From the NCBI RefSeq assembly GCF_021917145.1, contig NC_061067.1:4111389-4175388 (forward strand): a stretch of DNA of 64,000 nucleotides. Reading direction: 5' to 3'. The notes below the pieces were generated by a model, which was not told where the DNA came from, ran no database searches, and saw only the letters and a list, made by a program, of their open reading frames with translations. Within the stretch, counting starts at the first letter, position 1; each line of letters starts with the position of its first letter. The stretch is from Hypomesus transpacificus (taxonomy: Eukaryota > Chordata > Actinopteri > Osmeriformes > Osmeridae). The position numbers and the translations under genes are program-made. Below, piece by piece: positions 50,301-62,700 of this stretch.

Positions 50301-53300
50301 CCAGCCTTCAACAGAAGGAGGAGGCGGAGGAATTGAAAATGTCTCCAGCAGGTAAAGTCCACTCTTGTTCCTTACCTCCTTTCCTAACCCTCCGGTCCTT
50401 ACCTCCTTTCCTTACCTCCTTTCCTAACCCTCTGTCTTCATGACATTCATTTATCATGATGGTTTGTGTTTTTCTCATCTCCAGGGCCTGACTCTGCCCA
50501 GGAGATCCAGGTGACAGTCACCCTGACTGAGGGACCAGAGGCATCTTCTACTGCTGCCTCTCTAGGGGACGCCTCTCCACTCTCACTCCAAGCCTCCTCC
50601 CAGACTTCCCCCCTCTCCCTCCAGACCCTTCCAGTCTGTCCCTCTCAAGTCTCTCCCACCAGACCTCAGGCCTCGCCCCTCTCCCCTCAGGCCTCGCCCC
50701 TCTCACCACAGGCCTCACAACTGTCTGCCCAAGCCTCCAATACCTCACCGCTGGCCTCACCCCAGGCTTCACCCCTCTCACCTCAGGCCTCACCCCTCTC
50801 TGCCCAAGCCTCCAAGACCTCAGCTCAGGCCTCACCCCTCTCACCCGAGGCCTCACCCCTCTCACCTCAGGCCTCACCCCTTTCACCCGAGGCCTCACCC
50901 CGAGCCTCACCCCTCTCACCCCAGGCCTCTCATCTCTCTGCTCAAGCCTCCAATACCTCACCCCAGGCCTCCCCCCTCTCACCCCAGGCCTCACCCCAAA
51001 CCTCTAATACCTCACCCCAGGCCTCCCCCCTCTCACTCCAGGCCTCACCCCGAACCTCCAAAACTTCACCCCAGGCCTCCCCCCTCTCACCCCAGGCCTC
51101 CCCCCTCTCACCCCAGGCCTCACCCCAAACCTCCAATACCTCACCCGAGGCCTCAGCCCTCTCACCCCAGACTTCAGCCCAGGCCTCACCCCTCTCACCC
51201 CAGACCTCACCCCAGGCCTCACCCCTCTCACCCGAGGCCTCACCCCTCTCCCCCAAGGCCTCATCCCTCTCACCCCAGGCCTCAACCCAGGCCTCACCCC
51301 TTTCACCCCAGACTTCAACCCAGGCCTCACCCCTCTCACCCCAGACTTCAGCCCAGGCCTCTCTCCTCTCTGCCCAAGCCTCCAGTAGCTCACCTCAGGC
51401 CAGCCTATTCTCGCCCCAGGCCTCACCCCTTCCAGAGTCTCCTTCAAGGACTAGGCCACTAGCCCCTGCCTCACCTATCTCCCTCAGGGATTCTCCCCTT
51501 AACTCCCAGGCCTTCCCACTCACTGAATCTAGTGCAAAAACCTCAGCCGATGCCTCACTCCCTTCCCCCCGGAGAACAACCACATCTCCCCATCTTGTAC
51601 CTTCCTCCCCCCTCACTAGTTCTTCCTCCAGGGCATTCTCTCCAGCAGCTCTCTCCCCAGTCTTCCCCAATGCCTCCCCTGTCTGCTCCCAGAGTACTGA
51701 TTATCCAGTGGAGGAACACCAAGAAAAGGAAACGATCATTAAGGAGCCAGAACCTGTAAAGGGGGCGGTACCAACGCCGGCAGAGGCACTGCTCAGTGAT
51801 ACGGAGGAGGAGAAGAGCCAATCAGAGGCCTCCAAACCTGCCTTTGTCATTCTCACCAAAGAAAATATGTCCCATGAAACTTTCCAGGACAAAGTACAGG
51901 AGGAGGAGGAGCCTATGGAAATAGCAGTGGAACCCACCCCTTTAGAACCTGATGTACCAGAGGAGAACATTGAGGAGAACCTTTTAAAACCCATGGTGGA
52001 TATTTCAGAGGAGGTGAGTAAGGAGGGCAGATCTGAGGAAGAGGATAAATATGAGGAGCAGAGTTTGGAGGAAAATGAGAAACAGGAGGAGCTGGTGGAG
52101 AGTCAGCAGGAGGATGAAGAGGAGGAAGAGGAGGAGACGGAGATATTGGATATATTTGAACAGGGGGACGTGCCTCCCAGTGTTTTATCTGAGGCAGAGG
52201 ATATACTAGGAGCCACAGGCTTCAGCCCTATTGCTGACCTGGATAGCACTGTCGACATGGAGATGGACAACACCCCTACCAGCCATCGTAGCCTATCAGA
52301 ACCCAGCTCTCCTCGAGGGCGGGGCCGAGACTCCCAGACTCACCGCAGTTGGTCGCCTGATCTGTCCCTCAGACTGACTCAGTCTCCCTTCTCCACAGAG
52401 GCTTCTCCCAGAGAGGCTACTCCCTCTCCCACCAGAGAAGCCTCTCCACCCATGAGGGAGGCTATCCATTCTCGGGCTCTGACTCAAATCCAGTCCCAGG
52501 CTCAGCCTCAGGCCCAGTCTGGATACAACTCCAGTGGGCTTCCCACCACCATTATCCCCCTCACCCCCAAGATTGGCATGGGCAAACCTGCTATCTCCAA
52601 GAGGAGGTTTTCCCCAGGACGACCCAGAGTCAAACAGGTAAGAGTGCTGAGTCGTGTCTTGTTTTCCGCCTCTTCACAGGAGACGTTCCAGCAAAGATGA
52701 CAATGTTCGTCTTGTAGGTGTGAACCTGCCCTGTATGATGTTCTTCTGTAATTGTCTTCTTTTCTGATGCGATGAGGCGGTTCTGCCTTTGTGTAGTACT
52801 TCCCTGCTTTCATCCCCTCTACAGTTCTTTTAGCTGTCCTCCTGTACCCAGCTCCACCTCCCCATGGTCCTGATAGGACTCTGTTCTACATATTATACAT
52901 TATCTTCCTCTTGCTGCTCCTCTTCCTGTTTCTTATGCTGCTTCCTGTTTGTCCTCCCTCTGGTGGTGCTATGACCCAATAACCAGCACTGCCAGGGTAG
53001 CGTAGGGTAGTGAAGGGAAACGAGATTCTGACTGGTTTCTTTCTTTCTCTTTCTCTCTCTGTCTCTCTCCTCTTTCTCTCTGTTGAGGCTTTGATGTTGA
53101 GTCGAAGGAGGAGGACAGGATGGGGGGGGGGGGAAGGTGTGAGGAGGGGGAGGTTTAAAGGATGTGTTTTAATTCAGAATGAAGCTCATTGAGGCGCGAA
53201 GCACGGCACAAACCACATTTTCACTGAGCCGAGCTGCAGAGAGGGGGAGGAGGAGGAGAGGAGGAGAGGAAGAGAGGAGAGGAAGAGAGGAGAGGAGGAG

Positions 53301-56300
53301 AGGAGAGGCGGAGAGGTGAGGAGGAGGAGAGGAAGAGGAGAGAAGTGAAATATGCAGGGATCTGAATTTAGAAACAAGGAGCTTGGTCTTCTTTTAAACG
53401 AGAAAGACACAGGGAAAGGAAAAAAACATTAGTATGTTGTCTGAACCCGTAGGATATGATTGAAACGGTAAATTGCAAACCAAATCATTCCTTGTTCTCA
53501 TGGTTTGAGTCTTTCCCAGGATATAAAATACGGTTGTGGTTGGGATTGGGACTTCTGCTGGAGCTAAGGTATATCTCTGGGGGTGATTTTTCAGCCACCT
53601 TCAGACTCTGATGTAGCTTGAACCAAAGAGTCACCTTGTTGAGGCCTTGAGGTCTCTACTGCAGCTACAGAAGGTTCCGACTGGTGGGATTACTCATACA
53701 GACACAATATACTGGATAGCGGCATTTCAAAACTCAAAGTTGCTCCTCCACAGATTCTTTAGTTTCTCTCTTCCATCCCTTTCTCCTCCTCTCCCCTGAG
53801 ACAAGCCCGTCTCCAGTATATATAATAATCCACAGGGTGGGTTTCCCGCGTGTGTGATCCTCAAGCATGCACCCCCCCCACACACAGACACTCTTGGCAG
53901 TGATAAGAGGATGAAGGGGCTTACTAGCCTCACAGATGGTTGATATGTTTGCTAGATGACAAGGAAGTGGTGCGGCGAGTATACATGTAATCTGGCCCAC
54001 ACCTCCGGCTATAGCGAACCTCTCCTGCCTTTTATCCCCCCTTCGTCATGGACTAGGCCTGTTGAAGTTGCCTGCTCATCTCCAGTTAAAAATGGATTGC
54101 CTCTTGCAATGAAGAAGATAGAATGGTCCCTGTACCTCGGAGAACTGCTTAGCTAAAACACAGACTAGAAGTACTGCTGACTGGCTTAAAAAGTGGGAAT
54201 GGAAAGAGGAACTGAGATTTGAAAAAGAGGGGAGCCACCCACCCACCAAGGGGTCCATATTCCCTTCAGTCTTTCTATCCATTCTTTTTCTCTTTCTTTT
54301 CTTTGTGTCACCTGTTCTTGGACTGTGTTGACTAAGTTGTCTTGTGTCATGTATTCAGAGCATGTTGGATGCTTGGATTGCGTAATCACATTCAGATTCA
54401 CAGTGAATGAACAGACCCACATTTAACTCATGTTATTAACCCATGTTGCGAATGCATTGGAATGTGTGTCTGTGTCCCAGCTATGTTTTTGTCTTTGTTA
54501 TTTATGTTTACTTTTTATATCTGACTGTTTGAAGCTGTCTTGTGTTTCAGTGAATGCTGTTTGGTTTCATTTAGAAGTGTTAGATGTACAAACGGGGATT
54601 TGGGACAGCAAGCAAACAAGACGGGAGAGAGAGAGAGAACAGAGGGACAGAGAGAGAACCCACAAGGAGAGAGGGATGAAGGGAGGGTGGAAGGAGAGGC
54701 GACGCGATGCAAACCCACGGCAGTTAGTTAGATAGTTTATATATTATTTACGTCTCTGAAATGATTTCCCTTTGTAAAACAAAAAATGGCAAGAAGGAGG
54801 GGAAAAAAGCACCCCAGTTGCTATGGTGTTTGCAGTATTGAGACCAATTATATTGGCTGTGGTCTCCACAGTGATTAGAATGTTTAACAAGCTAAACGCT
54901 CACCGGGGCGATTTTAATATTGAATTCCCACGGCGACCGTTGCCGTGTTTGTGTCGCGGCGTGGAGCGCGGCGTCGGTGGTGCTCACGCTGACACAACCC
55001 CACTCTGTTTTGTAAACACGCCGATATACCACCGTGGCCACTGGCTGCCATGGCAACCGGCGTGTGTCTGACAGCAGGGGTTGCGCCTTTTGTTGAGAAC
55101 TGTTAAGAGGGAATCGGATGGCAAAGCTGTTTGATTAGTCGCTGTCATGACCGCCAATAGCGTGTTGTTGACGTGTTTGGTAGCTCAGTCATTGGAAGCG
55201 TCATCTTGCCTCACATGTACTGTGTGATCTTTGAACTTCTATGTCCAGAGTTAGGTGAAAGTGAGGTCAAAGTGAGGAGGAGATTCCCTAAACAGTTCTG
55301 TCTATTCCATGAAGGTTCTCTCTTTCCCCCTCCCTCTCTTTTTACCAAAGTCTAGTCTGTCCCAACCCCTGTGTAGGCTCCTTGTGATGTGATTTACGTG
55401 TTTTGTTTTTGCCTGATTCTTTTGTTCTGAATAACATTTCTTTTTTGCCTGATTGATTTCTGCCTGAGATTTGTTCTCTTTTTGTGACTGTTGCATTTAT
55501 ATTACTGCATTTTGTTCCCCCTCCTCCTCACCATCTCCCTCACCCCTTCAACCACCCCCTCTCTTCCCTCACCCTGCTCCTTCCGCACCCTTTCATCCCG
55601 TCCTCCCTCACCCCCACTCATCCCTTCACTCACCTTCTCTCACCTCTGCACCCAACTCTACCCCCGACCTCCCTAACCCCCCTCTACCCCTCCTCTTTCT
55701 ACCCATACCTCCCCCTCCTTTAACCTCCCCCTCGTCAGGGAGCATGGTGGAGTCCTCGCAGGGTGGGCAGCCCCCCCCAGCAGCAGGAGGAGTCTGGGCA
55801 AGGGGGGTGGGACAGGGACAGCCCTAGAACCCGGCCCCCCCAGGACGCTGCTGCCTGGAGCATGAGAGTGGTAAACACAGAGAGACCCCCCACCACCAAT
55901 ACCTCTTACACTCAAACTGCAACCCCTCTGACCTCTGTCTGTACCTATCAGAGTCTGCCCCGATAGTTGGATGGATAAATATATTGATAGATGGGATAGT
56001 TGGATGGATGGAGGGGAGATGATGGCTGAAGGATGTGGGACAGCTGTTTTGGGTGGGAGGGAGAAAAGGGAGACATGGAGTGAATGTGAAATGGGGGAGG
56101 GGTTTGGGTGGAGGACAGGAGAGGAAAAAGAGAGCTGGGTAGAGGAATGAAGGAGGAGGATTGAGGAGGTACAGTAATGAGAGAGAGAGGGAGGGAGGGA
56201 GAGGGAGAGGGAGAGGGAGAGGGAGAGGGAGAGGGAGAGGGAGAGGGAGAGGGAGAGGGAGAGGGAGAGACTACAAAAACACGAATTTTTTTTCTTGCCC

Positions 56301-56743
56301 ATTCCCACCACATGTATGTATTCAGCAAGCCCCACATTATTTAAAATAATGTCCAGAGTATGTATGTTAATTTATGTGAGCTATGTGAATGTTTAAAAAA
56401 TGGGGAAGTAGGGGATGTGTGTGCGCGTGAGAGAGAGAAAGATACATTGTGTGTGTTGTATCGGAGGTATGCAGGCTCTGTGTGTGTGGGTGGGTGAGCG
56501 TTTCACCATGGGAGTTTGTTTGTGTGTGTCTGTGGGTTGCTCTAGGCTCTACTCTGTGATGACGAGATACTGAGTAAGATGGAGATGCAGGCATTAATGA
56601 CATGTTTAATCTCTGTCTCTCTCTCTGTGTCTCTGTCTCTCTCTCCCCCTTTCATTTCATCATCCCTCTGTCTCTATCTGTGTCTCTGTCTCTCTATCTC
56701 TGTCTCTCTCCTTCTTTGATTCCATCATCTCTCTCTCTCTCTA

Positions 56744-56776
<33 letters not shown>

Positions 56777-59700
56777 GTCTCTCTCCCCCTCAGGGGCGAG
56801 GCTCAGGGTTCCCAGGTAGGCGGAGACCCAGAGGAGCCAACCTATCAGGGCGAGGAGGGCGTGGGCGATCCAGGCTGAAGGCTGACCCCAACCTCATGGT
56901 GACCCCCGGGGTACGACACTTTTCTCTCTCCCTGTTCCCTCATCCCCTCATCCCCAGGACCTCAGCTGTCCAGTTGGGTCTAGACGTGTTGGTGGCCTGC
57001 AGTTGTCATCAAATTGTTATCAAATTACTTTTTATATCCCTGAGGACTTTTTTGTGGAGTACACTTGATTTAATCAAATAAACCCACTTCTCTTTAGTCT
57101 CTTCCTCCCTGCCTCCCTTTCTCTCCCTCCTCCCATTCCTCCCTCGCTCTCTCCCTCCCTCTGCATGTATGAATAATAGAGTTGGTAAATGTGCTTCGCT
57201 GGGCCCTGAGCTATGGGCGCCCACGTTAACAAGAAACCACTCAGGCCCTGAAATGCTGCTGGCGTGATGGTTGTGTGTGTGTGGTTCAGTGTTTGCTCGT
57301 GAGTGTGTGAGAGAGAAGAGACAGACACAGACAGAGGCAGACAGACAGAGGCAGACAGACAGAGGCAGACAGACAGAGGCAGACAGACAGAGGCAGACAG
57401 ACAGAGGCAGACAGACAGAGGCAGACAGACAGAGGCAGACAGACAGAGGCAGACAGACAGAGGCAGACAGACAGAGGCAGACAGACAGAGGCAGACAGAC
57501 AGACACAGTGTTTATGTATGTATTGTGGACTGGTATAAAGGTTACATAAACAGACTAGCCTTCAGAGACACTTGAGAGGTGTGGGTATTCCTCTGTGTGC
57601 CAAATAATAGTGCAGCAACGAACACAAAACCAGCATGTACAGTCTAATAGTAATCCAATAGCTTGTATAGGACTTAACTAAGACTATAATTGGATAGTTT
57701 CTCAACAATATACACACTCACTCACTCACTCACTCACTCTCTCACACACATACACACACACACACAGGATGGTTGTGTTGATGAGATGTTTCCTCCCCAG
57801 GCCCTGATGGTTGAGCAGCCTTACATGGTGAAGGAGGAGGAGGAAAACAGCATGCACAACACTGTGGTTATGTTTTCCACCTCCGACCACTTCACTCTCA
57901 GACAGGTGAGCTTGCTCTCTGTGTGTGTGAGAACATGGCTGTGTAAGGAAGCACGTTTCTCTTTCCAGACGACATGGCACACTGTGTTGGTAAACTTACT
58001 CCACCATCGTACACACCCGGAGCGAGGTCATGAAGAATCCTGATCTGTTTGACTTACCTTGTTATTCACCCCCTCCCTCATCCCTCCCTCACCCCTTCAT
58101 CCTGTCCCGTCCCTCACCCCTCCCCTCCCCAGGACATGTGTGTGGTGTGTGGGAGCTTCGGAAAGGGAGCAGAGGGCCGACTGCTGGCATGCGCCCAGTG
58201 TGGCCAGTGTTACCACCCCTTCTGTGTTAACATCAAGGTGAGGAGTTGGCTTGTTCGATTGCTTCGGAAGTGAATTAATGAATAAATCAGTGCGATTTAT
58301 TGAACGACTGACTGCCTCATGGATTCATCCCGTGTGTGTGTAGATCACCCGTGTGGTCCTGAGTAAAGGCTGGCGTTGCTTGGAGTGTACGGTGTGCGAG
58401 GCGTGCGGTGAGGCCAGCGACCCCGGGCGGCTGCTGCTGTGTGACGACTGTGACATCAGCTACCACACCTACTGTTTGGACCCTCCCCTGCACACCGTCC
58501 CCAAGGGAAGCTGGAAGTGCAAGTGGTGGGTACACCTGTCAATCACACTGACATCTAATACGGTTAAAAAATAAATAAAAAGAGACGGTTGTCTCCACAT
58601 TCCCCTCCCTCCCTTTCTCTCTCCCTTCATGTCTCTTCTCCCTCTCTTTCATGGTCCCGCGCTTTCTCTCTCTCGATGTCTGTCCGTGTATATCACTCTC
58701 TCATTTTCTCCTTGTCTCTCTCTGCTTCCTTCTTCCTTCTATCTATCTTTCTTTGTCTTGCTGTCTTAACCTCCCCCCCTCCCCCCCTCGCAGTGTATCA
58801 AGGTTTCCAGCTGTCAGACGGGGGAGAGGGTTTGCGGGGGAGGGGGGTGGGGGTGTATTCCCTCAGGTCAGGTGTGATGTTACCATGGCTCGTCCTACTG
58901 TCAAACATTCTTAGAAGCTGTTGCTGTGATGACTCTGGTGCCTGTTGCCTACCTCTGACTGCCATTGGGAGTCCTGTATGTATGTAAGGAGCAGTTGTTT
59001 TTCATGTGCAAGTATTGATTTGCATCTCTCGCTCTCCCGCTCTCTCTCTTTCTCTCCCATCACCCCCTGTACCAGGTGTGTGTCCTGTACCCAGTGTGGT
59101 GCCACCTCCCCAGGCCGTGGGTGTGAGTGGCAGAACAACTACACCCGCTGTGGCCCCTGTGCCAGCCTGGAGTCGTGCCCGCTGTGTGCCAGGAGCTACC
59201 GTGACGACCAACTCATCCTGCAGTGTCGCCAGTGTGACAGGTGGGCATCCTCCCTTTGTTTCTCTGGATCCACCTTTCTCTGTCTCTCTCTCTCACTCTT
59301 TCTCTCTCTACCTTTCTCTGCCTCCATGTCTCTTTCTCTCTGCTTCCCTCTCTTCTGTCTTTGCCTCTCTCGCTTTCTCTGTCTCTGTCTCTCTGTCTCT
59401 CTCTCTTTTTCTACCTTTCTCTACCTGTCTCTCTGTCTCTCTCTCTGTCTCTCCTTTTCCGTCTCTCTCTCTCTCTTTCTTTTTCTCTCGGTCTTTCTCT
59501 CTTTCTCTCTCGGTCTTTCTCTCTTTCTCTCTCTGTCTCTCTGTCTCTCTCTCTCTCTCTGTGTAGTGTGTTCATGTCTGGTTCTATCTCAGGTGGGTGC
59601 ATGCCAGCTGCCAGGGTCTGAACTCGGACGAGGACGTGGAGAATGCTGCTGATGACGGCTTTGACTGCTCTCTTTGTACCACACATAGCCTGCCCTCGCA

Positions 59701-62700
59701 TGGTGAGACACACACACACACACACACAGTCTGTCCTCACATGGGGAGCTACATACAATCTGCCCCCACACAATGAGACACACAAATACACATGCAAATA
59801 TACACACACACATGCAAATAGACAAACTCACAAATGTGGACACTGTGCATGCATGCAGCTCCTCTATGTCTAGTGTGGTCTGTCCTAGTGAACAGACCAG
59901 GCTGAGAGGAAGGGCCCGAAAGCCTAGAGGATATATCCTAACTACCCTGCATCCTTCCACTTCTTCTTCCTGCCTATCCCTCTTCCTATCCCTTCTATGT
60001 GTCCTGTCCTAATATTAGCAATGTTAATGGACCACAAGGAAGCTCCAATCATGGCCCAGATAGTATCCAGAATCCGAGAGACGGGTAAGTGACAGCAGAC
60101 CAGTCAGACTGTGTGCGCAGACCCCCAGTAGAGTCGAGCAGGACCCCCCTGTAGACTCCAGCAGTGCTGACCGCTCCTCTCTTCCCTGGTCCAGAGCACC
60201 AGAAGACCTACACCCAGGACGGCGTGTGTCTGACCGAGTCGGGCCTGTGTCAGCTCCAGAGCCTGGTAGTGCCCTCGTCACGGCGCCGCAGGTCCAAGCC
60301 CAAACTGAAGCTGAAGATCATCAACCAGAACATTGTGTCTGTGCTCCAGACCCCCCCGGACCCCCACTGTGAGCTGTCCCGCGACGGAGACCTGGATGAC
60401 AGCAAGGGTGAGAGCTGGAGGCGCCACGCCCCACCACTCGCAACACAAACTGTAACCCAGCTCACGGGAAAGAGATATTTCTGTCTGAATGTCCTGCTCA
60501 TAGAGGAGAACTGGATGTTCCAGAGACCGATGGGGGAGGGGGAGAGTGGGGGGTGAGGGTTAGAGGAGGAGAGGAGCAAAGTGAGGCAGGCTGAAGAGGA
60601 ATTTTTCCAATCAGGAGATTTGAAATGCATGAAAATGCAAAGTAGAAAAAAACCCTCTTCTGCTGGAGTTCCCTGTTTCTGAGTGGAACCGATTACTTAG
60701 AGAGGGGTGAGAAAGGAGGAGAGGGAGATGGAAAGAGAAAAAAAGAGATGGAGAGAGGAGAAATGGGGGACAAGATAACAGAGGGAGTAAGTGAGCAAGA
60801 GAGGGAGAGAGAAGAGAGCAAGGAAATTAATTTGAAGAGGAGAAAAGGTAGGAAAGTGGGGAATGAAGGGAGGGAGAGAGGGAGAGGGAAAGAGGGAGAG
60901 GGAGGAAAGGAGAGTGGTTCTAACTGAGTTAATGCCCAGACCATCCATTAGAACAGAGGGCAGTGTGGCCAGACAGGAGTTAACGATGCCTAGTTTAACC
61001 CCTTACCTGCTGCTCTGCTCATACAGACAGTTAACCCTCTACTTACTGCTCTGAACACACAATATGAACCATTTACCTCCCTAAACAAACAAGATTGGGC
61101 ACGTGTTCCAAAACTGCATGACTTTAAGGCTTTGAGCCTAGGTTTCCTCCTGTGAGCCACATGTTTGCCTGTGTTATCTTGCTGAGCTAAAGATGAATCC
61201 CCTCTTACGCGTGTGTGTGTGTAGCAGATATGATGGACTGTGACGTAAAGTCGGACTCCAGCCCTGAACGTGCTCATGCTGATGATGACGCCAAGGGGTC
61301 AGAGGTCACGAACGGCAACAAGAAGAGGAAGAGAAAGCCATATAGACCGGGTGTGTTACCATGTCAACCTGAACAGTACTATACCAGGGGGAGTGGATGG
61401 ATGAAATAATTAATGAAAAACAGGAAATACGAGTGGTGACAGAGAAGGAGGAAGAGACTGAAGTAGAGCTGAGGCAGGAAAGAAGGAAGTTGGGGGAAGG
61501 AGAGTGGAGGAAGAGATGGGAGATGGGAGAGGAGAGGAAGCTGTCTTATTAGTCCTGGATGCTCCAGTGGAGTGTGTAATGGTCTGGCTGCATAGTCCTC
61601 CAGACTTCTTAAGTAGCATCCCAGAGTGCACTGCTTCTTGCCAACACAGCCCCAACTCCGAATCTTCCAGAAGCAGATCATCCGAGTGCCTCCACTTAAA
61701 AAAAACACAACGGAGACAGAAATTTCTCCCCCCTCCCCCTCCATAGAAACAGTCACATAACAAGAAGCAAGCCTCCAAACGGTCTCTCTCACACATGACT
61801 TTGCAGATGTTTGATGAGGAAGTATGTAGAGATCTCTTGGGTTCTGTGCTGTAACAGAACACTCTACTCAGCAGAACACTTCTCATCAGCTCCTCATTCT
61901 CTCTCCTTCTCTCTGTCTTACTCTCACTCCCCCCCTCCCAAGGCTGTCTTCTCCAACGCCCAGTGGCTCCTCACAGCCCAGAAATAGGCTCACCTGACAT
62001 GCCTCATATCTTGTCCCTCTCTCTTCTTCTAACTTACACACACACGCACACACACATACATACACACACACAGGCCCAGGTTTGTTAGTTGTTAATGAAG
62101 ACGAATACGAAGGCGTTGCTGTCAAACCTTTTAGAATTAGAGGCTGCCTACATTAATCACCCAATGGAGTTTGTGTTTGTGTGTGTGGGTGCAAGTGTTC
62201 CCGTGTTTTAGACTAACCGTGTCCTCTTTTCCAGGTATTGGTGGCTTCATGGTGCGACAGAGGAGCAAAGCTGGACAAGGCAAAACCAAACGATCCCTCT
62301 CCAGGAAGGATTCCACAGGCTCTCCAACAGAGCAGGGCAAGGAGGAAGGTAGGCACTCCTTTACTTCAGTCTGCCCCTCAGTTTCAACATTTCTAAAGGC
62401 TGTTCTAGAAGGAGTGACTCCCCTCTAACCCGTGTGTGTGTGTGTGTGTGTGTTCCAGTCTGGAATGATGGCGAGGGTGGCCCGGGAGAGGAACAAGCCC
62501 CTGTGCCTGTGGAGGGTCTGGAAAAGGTCAGGAAGAGATACCGTAAACAGAAGACCAAGCTGGAGGAGGCCTTCCCCTCCTACCTGCAGGTGAGGACAGC
62601 AGCCAGAGATGCAGGCCAGGGCTGCAGGCCAGGCTGTACAGTAGCATGGTGCGCTCAGTATACCCATAATGTTGTTGAATGTCCTAAAGGAGCAGCACTA

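Noticed and set aside
50548..51670. Antisense open frames opposite exon 13 ([14 protein letters not shown] and [14 protein letters not shown])
   Set aside because: Mirror of the Ala-Ser-Pro repeats; low complexity, no independent evidence.
57271..57575. Frames with [13 protein letters not shown] repeats
   Set aside because: Translation of the 14-bp intronic minisatellite; lies between well-defined kmt2c exons.
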